A stretch of DNA of 6,624 nucleotides, from assembly GCA_031282535.1 (NCBI GenBank), contig JAITDM010000119.1, positions 1 to 6,624 of the forward strand, in the 5' to 3' direction. Below the pieces are notes generated by a model. That model was not told the DNA's origin. It did no database searches and was given only the letters and a program-made list of their open reading frames with translations. Shown in pieces: positions 1-5,765 of this stretch (positions are counted from its first letter, which is position 1; each line of letters starts with the position of its first letter). A program made the translations under genes and the position numbers. This stretch comes from Oscillospiraceae bacterium (lineage in GTDB: Bacteria; Bacillota; Clostridia; Oscillospirales; UBA929).

Positions 1-1496
1 CCGCCTGTGTTGCTGGTGCCGTTCGCGGTGCTGTGCCACTGGTACGACAGCGTGCCGCTGCCGCTGCCGCTGACAGTAGCCACGACGGTCAAGGGGGTCA
101 CGGCAGCGCCCTGCTGCACTGTGGTGCTCGCCGCGGGCTGCGACGTGATCGCAGGCGTCGCCGCGTTGGTCGTGCCGCCGCCGCCGGGGTTGCTGGGCGT
201 GCCGCTGCTGCCGCCGCCGCCGCCGCTGGGCGGCGTGGCGGAGTCGGGATGCGACGTGCCCGTCTTGCCAGGCTCAATCGTCGCGCCGTTGCCCGTCGTC
301 ACCGCGCCCGCCGACTCGGCGACCGTTACAGCCGCGTTCGGGACCGTGATCGTTACGCCCGTGCCCGCCGTTACCGAGATCGCCGTCACCTTGCCGGCGC
401 CCGTCACGGTGACCAGACTGCCCGAAATCGCTATCTTGTCCACCGTCGTGCCGGCCTCCACCGTCACCACGGCGCCGCTGCCGGAGATCTCGACGTCAGC
501 CGCCTTCGCGTTCTTTAACGTGACGCCGCTGCCCGATTCAATGCTCAGACGGGGCAGCGGACCCTCGAGGATCACGCCGCTCTCGCTCTCCGCAATCGCC
601 AGAGACTCGATCACCGCCGCCGTGCCCTCTACCGCTACGCGCAGAACGCCTGCCTCGGACTTCTCAATGACAATGCGCCCCAGATGCGAGGCGCCGCGGA
701 TGATGACGCTGTTCGGACCGCCGCCGCGGATGTACGTGACGCCAGATACCGTTACACCATCTAAAATGACAGTGCCCTCACCAACGCCCTCGGCAATGTA
801 CAGGTCGCCTCCAATCGTCGCGTCCTTCAGCGTTACGCCGTCGGCGCGAATCACCGCATTGCCCGTCACAGAACCGGTCTGCTCACCAGCCGCCGCGTAG
901 TAGGCCGCTATGAAATTGTCGACAATCGTCACAACCTCCGCCCGCGTGATGTTCGCACGCGGCCGGAAACGGCCGGCCGTGTCGCCATGCAGGTACCCCA
1001 GAGCCTTCAGCGCACCCACGGACGCCGCCGCCCAGTCGGATACCGAGGCCGCGTCGGGGAAATCATTGCCGCCCGCGTTGCCCGCCAGGCCAAACGCACG
1101 CGCAATCACCACCGCCGCCTCTTCTCGGGTCAGGTTGTCTTGGGGACGCGCACGGCCGCCGGACCCGAGCAGGACGCCGGCCGCATTGAGCTTCAGCACA
1201 TCCCCGTAAAACCAGTCTGTCTCCGATACGTCGGAGAACGCGTTCGAACCAGTGGCGTTGTAACCAATCACTCGGTTGATCACCGCCGCCAGCTCGGCTC
1301 TCGTAATCGGCGCGTTCGGCCTGAATCGGCCGTTCGTGCCGTTGAGAACGCCGTGATCCGCCCAGGTTCGGATGGCGTCCTCCGCCCAATGCCCGGCAGT
1401 GTCTCCAAATTCGGCCGCCAGGGCCGCTGCAGGTAGCAGGGAGAGACTCAGCAGTGCCGCCAGAGCAAAGGCCAGGGTCTTTTTGAGTGTCCGCAT
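1..1496 (-). CDS. Secreted SLH-domain (S-layer type) cell-surface protein, N-terminal part; C-terminus beyond the left edge
   Basis: The minus-strand frame from the ATG at 1496 is open to the window edge: 498 codons plus two bases, no stop. Residues 1-28 form a signal peptide (MRTLKK, hydrophobic core, then PAAALAA), so the protein is exported. Three SLH domains follow at about 30-77, 87-136 and 146-194, each with the Phe-x-Asp opening and the TRAE-like motif (ITRAEL, LTREEA, ITRAEV). SLH triplets are known to anchor proteins to secondary cell-wall polymers. Residues about 208-410 are Val/Thr/Gly/Ala-rich short strands that look like a beta-helix or other repetitive beta domain. A Gly/Ser/Pro linker spans 420-445. 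From about 447 an Ig-like module begins (PAITSQP, later LSYQW). The function beyond surface attachment (structural layer, adhesin or enzyme carrier) cannot be told without the C-terminus. The start is supported by an AGGAGG site upstream. The gene is divergent from the ribosomal operon and not functionally linked to it. Confidence 0.9.
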   Translation of the reverse strand, partial: MRTLKKTLAFALAALLSLSLLPAAALAAEFGDTAGHWAEDAIRTWADHGVLNGTNGRFRPNAPITRAELAAVINRVIGYNATGSNAFSDVSETDWFYGDVLKLNAAGVLLGSGGRARPQDNLTREEAAVVIARAFGLAGNAGGNDFPDAASVSDWAAASVGALKALGYLHGDTAGRFRPRANITRAEVVTIVDNFIAAYYAAAGEQTGSVTGNAVIRADGVTLKDATIGGDLYIAEGVGEGTVILDGVTVSGVTYIRGGGPNSVIIRGASHLGRIVIEKSEAGVLRVAVEGTAAVIESLAIAESESGVILEGPLPRLSIESGSGVTLKNAKAADVEISGSGAVVTVEAGTTVDKIAISGSLVTVTGAGKVTAISVTAGTGVTITVPNAAVTVAESAGAVTTGNGATIEPGKTGTSHPDSATPPSGGGGGSSGTPSNPGGGGTTNAATPAITSQPAASTTVQQGAAVTPLTVVATVSGSGSGTLSYQWHSTANGTSNTG

Positions 1497-1508
1497 ACTT
1501 TCAAAAAA

Positions 1509-1514
1509 CCTCCT
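1509..1514 (-). promoter_or_regulatory. Ribosome binding site of the SLH gene
   Basis: Read on the minus strand this is a perfect AGGAGG, 12 nt upstream of the ATG at 1496. The spacing is somewhat long, but no other in-frame start lies closer, and the signal peptide begins exactly at this ATG. It fixes the start of the SLH protein. Confidence 0.8.
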
Positions 1515-1567
1515 ATTGTTCGAAAGAAGACCGAGCCCGCCGGCACTTCCTTCGTGTGGGATGGGTC

Positions 1568-1622
1568 CGGTTTGGACGCCCTCGCCCCCAAACCGCCGGC
1601 CCGGCGTAATCCTGCGCCGGGC
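1568..1622 (-). other. Two adjacent hairpins in the probable 5' leader of the SLH mRNA
   Basis: Hairpin one pairs 1568-1575 with 1588-1595 (CGGTTTGG / CCAAACCG, 8 bp, 12-nt loop). Hairpin two pairs 1599-1606 with 1615-1622 (GCCCGGCG / CGCCGGGC, 8 bp, 8-nt loop). If SLH transcription starts near 1636 or farther upstream, both lie in its untranslated leader about 70-125 nt before the start codon. No U-tract follows either one on the minus strand, so they do not look like terminators. Possible roles are mRNA stabilisation or regulation; I do not recognise a known riboswitch. Confidence 0.5.
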
Positions 1623-1628
1623 ATCCTG

Positions 1629-1641
1629 TTGTTCGGAACAA
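1629..1641. repeat. 13-bp perfect palindrome TTGTTCGGAACAA, operator-like
   Basis: Two perfect 6-bp arms (TTGTTC and GAACAA) flank one central G. It lies directly downstream, on the minus strand, of a TATGAT hexamer at 1649-1644, so if that is the SLH -10 box the palindrome would cover the transcription start. This is a classical repressor operator position, but the regulator and its role are inference only. The right half is partly echoed beside the SLH ribosome binding site, where the minus strand reads CGAACAATAGGA against CGAACAACAGGA here. Confidence 0.4.
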
Positions 1642-1809
1642 TTATCATATCGTTCTTGTTTTCTCCCGACTTAACAGCGCCAACCTGCACACCCACAAAA
1701 AGACTTGCCCGCATAAATAGGAAAATCATAACTTTATTGCGAAAAAATAGGGATAAATTTACCGTTTTGTCGAAAATAACGGGTACGAGATTTCCCCCTG
1801 CCCCCAGTA

Positions 1810-1828
1810 GGAAAAATTCCGGAAAAAT
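1810..1828 (+). repeat. A-tract direct repeat upstream of the rpsJ promoter, possible UP element
   Basis: GGAAAAAT occurs at 1810-1817 and 1821-1828, an 11-bp period, one helical turn apart, ending 13 bp before the -35 box. Further A-tracts lie at about 1742 and 1773. AT-rich tracts just upstream of -35 are known to bind the RNA polymerase alpha C-terminal domain at strong stable-RNA and ribosomal promoters. That role here is inferred. Confidence 0.35.
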
Positions 1829-1841
1829 CGGCGAATATCCC

Positions 1842-1870
1842 TTGACAAGCGATTTCATATGGAGTATGAT
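1842..1870 (+). promoter_or_regulatory. Sigma-A promoter of the S10 ribosomal protein operon
   Basis: A perfect -35 TTGACA (1842-1847), a 17-bp spacer and a -10 TATGAT (1865-1870, one mismatch from TATAAT) form a near-ideal housekeeping promoter. The start point should fall at about 1876-1878, giving a leader of about 270 nt before rpsJ. It is the only good promoter facing the operon and explains how the operon is transcribed without an upstream str operon. Strength and placement fit a growth-regulated ribosomal operon. Confidence 0.88.
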
Positions 1871-2010
1871 ATACGAGCGCCTGTCTGGGCGCAGCTTGCG
1901 ATGAAGCGGGAGATTGCAGCCTGCCGGCTGGTCACTTCCGCGGAGTATGTCCGACAATCGGGCGGCTGAGAAAGACTGCGGGGTAAGGCTTTGGCCGTTT
2001 GCCCCGGGAG

Positions 2011-2049
2011 GTCGGCCTGGCCTGGGAAGAACGGGACGCCGGCTTTTTT
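2011..2049 (+). terminator. Possible leader attenuator (intrinsic terminator) upstream of rpsJ
   Basis: GTCGGC (2011-2016) pairs with GCCGGC (2038-2043; 6 bp, one G-U), directly followed by six T residues (2044-2049), the layout of an intrinsic terminator inside a leader. The 21-nt loop is long, so the hairpin is only moderately convincing. A competing pairing, GGCCG 1993-1997 with CGGCC 2013-2017, would use up the 5' arm and also break the 1979-2006 hairpin, as an antiterminator would. Some of this could arise by chance in GC-rich sequence. Confidence 0.4.
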
Positions 2050-2101
2050 CCAGGGGCGGCGCGACACACCCGGCGGGGCGTACAGTATTTCTCATCCGTG
2101 C

Positions 2102-2122
2102 GCGAAGCCCTGGCGGCTTCGC
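2102..2122 (+). other. Perfect 8-bp hairpin just upstream of the rpsJ ribosome binding site
   Basis: GCGAAGCC (2102-2109) pairs perfectly with GGCTTCGC (2115-2122) around a 5-nt loop, 10 nt before AGGAGG. No U-tract follows, so it is not a terminator. It might keep the initiation region open, shield the mRNA 5' side, or bind a protein; the role is unknown. Confidence 0.6.
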
Positions 2123-2148
2123 AGTACGAAAAAGGAGGGGTCCCCACC

Positions 2149-2466
2149 ATGGCAGCACCCGCGAAGGAAATGATCCGTATCCGGCTCAAAGCCTACGACC
2201 ACCAGCTGGTCGACCAGTCGGCCGAGCGCATCGTGGAGACGGCAAAGCGCACCGGCGCCCGGGTCTCCGGCCCCGTGCCCCTGCCGACACACAAGGAAAT
2301 CGTCACGATTTTGCGCGCCGTACACAAATACAAAGACAGCCGCGAGCAGTTTGAGCGGCGCACCCACAAACGGCTCGTCGACATCTTAAAACCCTCGCAG
2401 AAGACCGTCGAGTCCCTGATGGCCCTGGAATTGCCGGCGGGCGTCGAGATCGAGATCAAACTCTGA
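2149..2466 (+). CDS. rpsJ: 30S ribosomal protein S10 (NusE)
   Basis: The product is 105 residues, the usual S10 length. It opens MAAPAKEMIRIRLKAYDH and contains the family signature AVHKYKDSREQFERRTHKRL (about 55-75), ending GVEIEIKL. S10 sits in the 30S head; as NusE it also pairs with NusB in transcription antitermination and couples to NusG (family knowledge). The ATG at 2149 is chosen because AGGAGG (2133-2138) lies 10 nt upstream and the protein then matches family length. An in-frame TTG at 1999 would add 50 unrelated residues read from the structured leader. It is the first gene of the operon, followed after 29 nt by rplC. Confidence 0.98.
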   Translation: MAAPAKEMIRIRLKAYDHQLVDQSAERIVETAKRTGARVSGPVPLPTHKEIVTILRAVHKYKDSREQFERRTHKRLVDILKPSQKTVESLMALELPAGVEIEIKL

Positions 2467-2495
2467 GCAGTCTCATCGGAGTAGGAGGAACTGGT

Positions 2496-3128
2496 ATGGA
2501 CAAGGCGATCATCGGCCGCAAGGTCGGGATGTCACAGATATTTGACGAGAACGGCCGGGTCATCCCGGTCACGGTCATCGAAGCAGGACCCTGCGTCGTC
2601 GTGCAGAAGAAGGTCGGGGAAAAAGACGGCTACAGCGCCCTGCAGCTCGGCTTCGAAGACGTGGCGGCGCGCAAGCTGAGCCGGCCCGAGCAGGGGCACC
2701 TGAACAAGGCCGGCGTCGCGCTGAAACGCCACCTGAAAGAATTCAAACTCTCCGGCGCCGACGGTTACAGCGTGGGCGACGTCATCCGGGCGGACATGTT
2801 TGCCGAGGGCGACCGCGTCGACTGCACCGGCGTCAGCAAGGGCAAGGGCTACCAGGGCGCCGTCAAGCGGTGGGGCGCCTCGCGGGGGGCCATGTCCCAC
2901 GGCGGCGGCCCGGTGCACCGGCACGCCGGCTCCATGGGCGCGAACTCCAGCCCGTCCCGCGTCTTCCCCGGCAAAAAGATGCCGGGCCACATGGGCGCCG
3001 AGCAGGTCACCATCTTGAACCTCGACGTCGTCAAGGTCGACCCGGAACTGAACCTCATCGCCGTGCGCGGCGCCGTACCCGGCCCCAGGCGCGGGCTCGT
3101 ATATCTCCGCAACAGCGTAAAGAATTGA
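2496..3128 (+). CDS. rplC: 50S ribosomal protein L3
   Basis: The 210-residue product has normal length for the family and begins MDKAIIGRKVGMSQIF. It carries the L3 hallmark FAEGDRVDCTGVSKGKGYQG (102-121) and the central extension with HGGGPVHRHAGSMGANSSPS (135-154) and GKKMPGHMG. That extension reaches toward the peptidyl-transferase centre. L3 is an early 23S rRNA-binding assembly protein. At the position where the E. coli protein has the PrmB-methylated Gln150, this one has Ala149, a variant I regard as ordinary in Firmicutes, so PrmB-type methylation is not expected. AGGAGG at 2483-2488 lies 7 nt before the ATG. The gap to rplD is 15 nt. Confidence 0.98.
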   Translation: MDKAIIGRKVGMSQIFDENGRVIPVTVIEAGPCVVVQKKVGEKDGYSALQLGFEDVAARKLSRPEQGHLNKAGVALKRHLKEFKLSGADGYSVGDVIRADMFAEGDRVDCTGVSKGKGYQGAVKRWGASRGAMSHGGGPVHRHAGSMGANSSPSRVFPGKKMPGHMGAEQVTILNLDVVKVDPELNLIAVRGAVPGPRRGLVYLRNSVKN

Positions 3129-3143
3129 GGGGAGTTGTGACCT

Positions 3144-3773
3144 ATGCCTAAGGCCAATGTATATGACATGTCCGGCGCCCAGATCGGTGAGTGCGAGCTG
3201 TCGGAGGGCGTGTTCGGCATCAAGCCGAACCGGGCCGCGCTGCACGAGATGGTGCGGCACCACCTGGCCGCCCGCCGGCAGGGCACCCAGTCTACTCTGA
3301 CCCGCTCCGAGGTGTCGGGCGGCGGCGCCAAACCCTGGCGCCAGAAGGGGACAGGGCGCGCCCGCCACGGGTCCACCCGGTCTCCCCAGTGGACGCACGG
3401 CGGCGTGGCGCTCGGCCCGAAGCCGAGGAGCTACCGCTATTCCGTCAACAAAAAAGTGCGCCGGCTCGCCATCCGCAGCGCGCTGTCGGCCAAAGCCGCA
3501 GCCGGCGAGATCCTGGTGATCGAAGACCTGAGACTCGACGAAGTCAAGACCAAAACCTTCGCCGCGTTTTTGCGCGCGCTGCCCGTGCAGGCCAAGCGCT
3601 CCCTCGTCGTCATCCCCGAGCCGCGCGAGGCGGTCATCCTCTCCGCGCGCAACATCCCGGGCGTGAAGACGACGCTGGCCGGGATCATCAACGTCTACGA
3701 CCTGCTGGGCCACGGCGTCCTCATCCTCGACAGGGCCGCCGTCACCCGCATTGAGGAGGTGTACGCCCAGTGA
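3144..3773 (+). CDS. rplD: 50S ribosomal protein L4
   Basis: The 209-residue product matches the L4/L1e family: a globular fold interrupted by the long Gly/Arg/Lys-rich loop at about 55-97 (SGGGAKPWRQKGTGRARHGS), which lines the exit tunnel together with L22. The C-terminal part (VLILDRAAVTRIEEVYAQ) is typical. In E. coli L4 also represses its own operon by acting on the leader RNA; whether it does so on the structured leader here is unknown. A GGGGAG site at 3129-3134 lies 9 nt before the ATG. The last four bases overlap the start of rplW (GTGA), implying translational coupling. Confidence 0.97.
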   Translation: MPKANVYDMSGAQIGECELSEGVFGIKPNRAALHEMVRHHLAARRQGTQSTLTRSEVSGGGAKPWRQKGTGRARHGSTRSPQWTHGGVALGPKPRSYRYSVNKKVRRLAIRSALSAKAAAGEILVIEDLRLDEVKTKTFAAFLRALPVQAKRSLVVIPEPREAVILSARNIPGVKTTLAGIINVYDLLGHGVLILDRAAVTRIEEVYAQ

Positions 3774-4063
3774 AGACGCCGTACGACATCTTGCTGCGCC
3801 CCATCATCACCGAGCGCTCGATGGAGGCCGTGGACCAGAAAAAATACGTCTTTGAAGTGGCGCGCGACGCCAACAAGATCGAAATCCGCAAAGCCGTGGA
3901 GGAGATCTTCGGCGTGACGGTGCTGAGCGTCAACACCATCAACATGCAGGGCAAGGAAAAGCGGCAGGGCGCCCACATCGGCCGCCGCTCCGCCTGGAAA
4001 AAAGCGATCATTCGCCTGCGGCCGGACTCCAAGACCATCGAGTTCTTCGAAGGCATGGTATAA
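3770..4063 (+). CDS. rplW: 50S ribosomal protein L23
   Basis: The 97-residue product is full length for bacterial L23 and contains the usual IITERS (13-18), KYVFEVARDANKIEIRKAVEEIFGV and the basic loop GKEKRQGAHIGRRSAWKKAII. L23 surrounds the exit-tunnel mouth and docks trigger factor and SRP (family knowledge). The start is a GTG that overlaps the rplD stop as GTGA; AGGAGG at 3754-3759, inside rplD, is 10 nt upstream. No other start would give the conserved MKTPYDILLRPIITE beginning. It is followed by an abnormally long gap before rplB. Confidence 0.97.
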   Translation: MKTPYDILLRPIITERSMEAVDQKKYVFEVARDANKIEIRKAVEEIFGVTVLSVNTINMQGKEKRQGAHIGRRSAWKKAIIRLRPDSKTIEFFEGMV

Positions 4064-4269
4064 GGAATTGCTACATTAGACGAGCGATGAGATTGGCAGA
4101 TACAACCCGCGCAGCCCCGGTAGGGACGGCTCTCCGAGCCGTCCGGGCGGCGGTTTCGGAGAAACCGCCCTACCGGCGAGTAGGTATAGGGAATCTTTTC
4201 GCACGTGATCGTTGAACAGTTCCTGAGGCACTTTCTGAACAAATTGCTTGTAGGATGGGAGTTTTGCAG
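4064..4269 (+). other. Expanded rplW-rplB intergenic region carrying an inserted repeat
   Basis: The gap is 206 nt, while other gaps inside this operon range from a 4-nt overlap to 29 nt. It contains a 60-bp palindromic element (4117-4176). The flanks (4064-4116 and 4177-4254) have no convincing gene and no clear promoter or terminator; a small GAACAGTTC inverted repeat lies at 4214-4222. The extra sequence most likely arrived with, or accumulated around, the repeat, without interrupting either flanking gene. Confidence 0.75.
4117..4176. repeat. 60-bp palindromic repeat element with 9-bp inverted ends and two internal hairpins (MITE/REP-like)
   Basis: The ends are perfect inverted repeats, CCGGTAGGG (4117-4125) and CCCTACCGG (4168-4176). 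Inside are two perfect 9-bp hairpins with 3-nt loops: GGACGGCTC/GAGCCGTCC (4124-4144) and GGCGGTTTC/GAAACCGCC (4149-4169). The whole could fold as a cruciform or three-way junction on either strand. No transposase is present, so any mobility would be in trans. The palindromic CCGG at each end could be a 4-bp target duplication, but this cannot be told from one copy. It resembles dispersed GTAGGG...CCCTAC repeats that I recall from GC-rich Clostridia (memory, not a search). No T-run follows on the plus strand, so it is probably not a terminator. Confidence 0.72.
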
Positions 4270-5103
<834 letters not shown>

Positions 5104-5130
5104 TGCCAAGTAATTAGGGGAGGACAAAAC

Positions 5131-5406
5131 ATGAGCAGAAGCGTAAAGAAAGGCCCCTATGTGGCGCCCGAGCTCCTCAAGCGCGTGCGGGAACTCTCCG
5201 CCAAAGGGGACAAAAAAGTGCTGAAGACCTGGAGCCGCGCCTCCACGATTTTCCCCGAATTTGTCGGGCACACCATCGCGGTGCATGACGGCCGCAAGCA
5301 TGTGCCGGTGTACGTCACCGAGGACATGGTGGGCCACAAGCTGGGCGAATTTGCCCCCACGCGCACCTTCCGGGGTCACGCGGGCAGCAAGACGTCGGGC
5401 AAGTAA
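5131..5406 (+). CDS. rpsS: 30S ribosomal protein S19
   Basis: The 91-residue protein is full length. It shows MSRSVKKGPYV at the N-terminus, the central GHTIAVHDGRKHVPVYVTEDMVGHKLGEFAPTR region and the S19 signature ending TFRGHAG. S19 binds 16S rRNA in the 30S head with S13 and contacts the tRNA A-site side and 23S helix 38 (family knowledge). GGAGG at 5119-5123 lies 7 nt before the ATG. The gap to rplB is 27 nt and to rplV 12 nt. Confidence 0.98.
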   Translation: MSRSVKKGPYVAPELLKRVRELSAKGDKKVLKTWSRASTIFPEFVGHTIAVHDGRKHVPVYVTEDMVGHKLGEFAPTRTFRGHAGSKTSGK

Positions 5407-5418
5407 GGAGGAAGCCGT

Positions 5419-5754
5419 ATGGAAGCCAGAGCGCATCTGCGCTATCTACGCATTTCGCCGCGCAAGGTCCAGATCGTCGGAGAACTCATCCGCGGCAAGG
5501 ACGCCAAGACGGCGCAGGCCATTTTAAAACACACGCCCAAGGCGGCCTCCGAGCCCCTGCTCAAGGTATTGCGCAGCGCGTGCGCCAACGCCGAGAACAA
5601 CTTCGAGATGGACACCGACAACCTCGTCGTGTCCGAGGTGCTCGTCGGCCCGGGGCCCACGCTCAAACGCATCAGTCCGCGCGCCCAGGGGCGGGCGTTC
5701 CGCATTCTCAAACGAACGTCGCACATCACCGTGGCTGTGCGCGAGAAGGAATAA
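5419..5754 (+). CDS. rplV: 50S ribosomal protein L22
   Basis: The 111-residue protein matches L22: EARAHLRYLRISPRKVQIVGELIRGK at the N-terminus, and the signature GPTLKRISPRAQGRAFRILKRTSHITV near the C-terminus, which forms the beta-hairpin reaching the exit tunnel at the macrolide site. No deletion of the kind linked to macrolide resistance is evident in that loop. AGGAGG (5406-5411) overlaps the rpsS stop and sits 7 nt from the ATG, indicating coupled translation. rpsC follows after 11 nt. Confidence 0.97.
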   Translation: MEARAHLRYLRISPRKVQIVGELIRGKDAKTAQAILKHTPKAASEPLLKVLRSACANAENNFEMDTDNLVVSEVLVGPGPTLKRISPRAQGRAFRILKRTSHITVAVREKE

Positions 5755-5765
5755 GGGGGCAGGGT

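Larger units (their letters stand above)
1497..1841. other. Divergent intergenic control region between the SLH gene and the S10 operon promoter
   Basis: This stretch of about 345 bases has no convincing gene. The SLH-proximal part (1515-1630) is GC-rich and holds two hairpins. From about 1640 to 1870 the composition becomes clearly AT-rich, unlike all coding sequence in the window, as expected for promoters. The SLH promoter should lie here on the minus strand, but no clean consensus is visible. Candidates are TCGACA, 18 bp, TATTTT (1773 down to 1744), and a lone TATGAT (1649 down to 1644) without a good -35 box. Both are weak guesses. Several A-tracts precede the rpsJ promoter. Confidence 0.7.
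1877..2148 (+). promoter_or_regulatory. Structured 5' leader of the S10 operon mRNA
   Basis: The predicted transcript has several strong local foldings. Hairpin 1877-1892 (GCGCC/GGCGC) lies right at the 5' end. A two-tier stem-loop follows: GCGGGAG 1906-1912 pairs with CTTCCGC 1935-1941 (7 bp, one G-U), then a symmetric 4x4 internal loop, then CAGCC 1917-1921 with GGCTG 1926-1930. A bulged hairpin spans 1979-2006 (CGGGGTAA with TTGCCCCG, inner GGC/GCC). Then come a possible terminator (2011-2049) and a hairpin before the rpsJ ribosome binding site (2102-2122). In E. coli protein L4 controls the S10 leader; whether a comparable control exists here is inference. I do not match it to a named RNA family with confidence. 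Confidence 0.6.

Noticed and set aside
7..900. A 297-codon plus-strand open frame rich in Pro/Val/Thr
   Set aside because: It is the complement of the SLH gene, whose minus-strand reading gives a signal peptide and three SLH domains. The plus reading has no such support.
1999..2148. A 50-residue N-terminal extension of S10 from an in-frame TTG at 1999
   Set aside because: S10 normally has about 102-105 residues, and a strong AGGAGG places the start at 2149. The extension is read from the structured leader.
1448..2158. A 236-codon minus-strand frame across the intergenic region
   Set aside because: It would cross the rpsJ promoter and leader and overlap the SLH signal peptide in another frame, and its translation resembles no protein I know.
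2532..3713. A 393-codon open frame on the minus strand
   Set aside because: Antisense shadow of rplC and rplD, with low-complexity composition and no family resemblance.
4117..4176. The palindromic element as an intrinsic terminator splitting the operon
   Set aside because: No T-run follows either hairpin on the plus strand, and rplB has no clear promoter of its own downstream of the element.
4074..4250. Open minus-strand reading through the palindromic repeat, with segments such as GRAVSPKPPPGRLGEP
   Set aside because: There is no good start or ribosome binding site, and palindromic GC-rich repeats often give chance open frames. It is better explained as the repeat itself.
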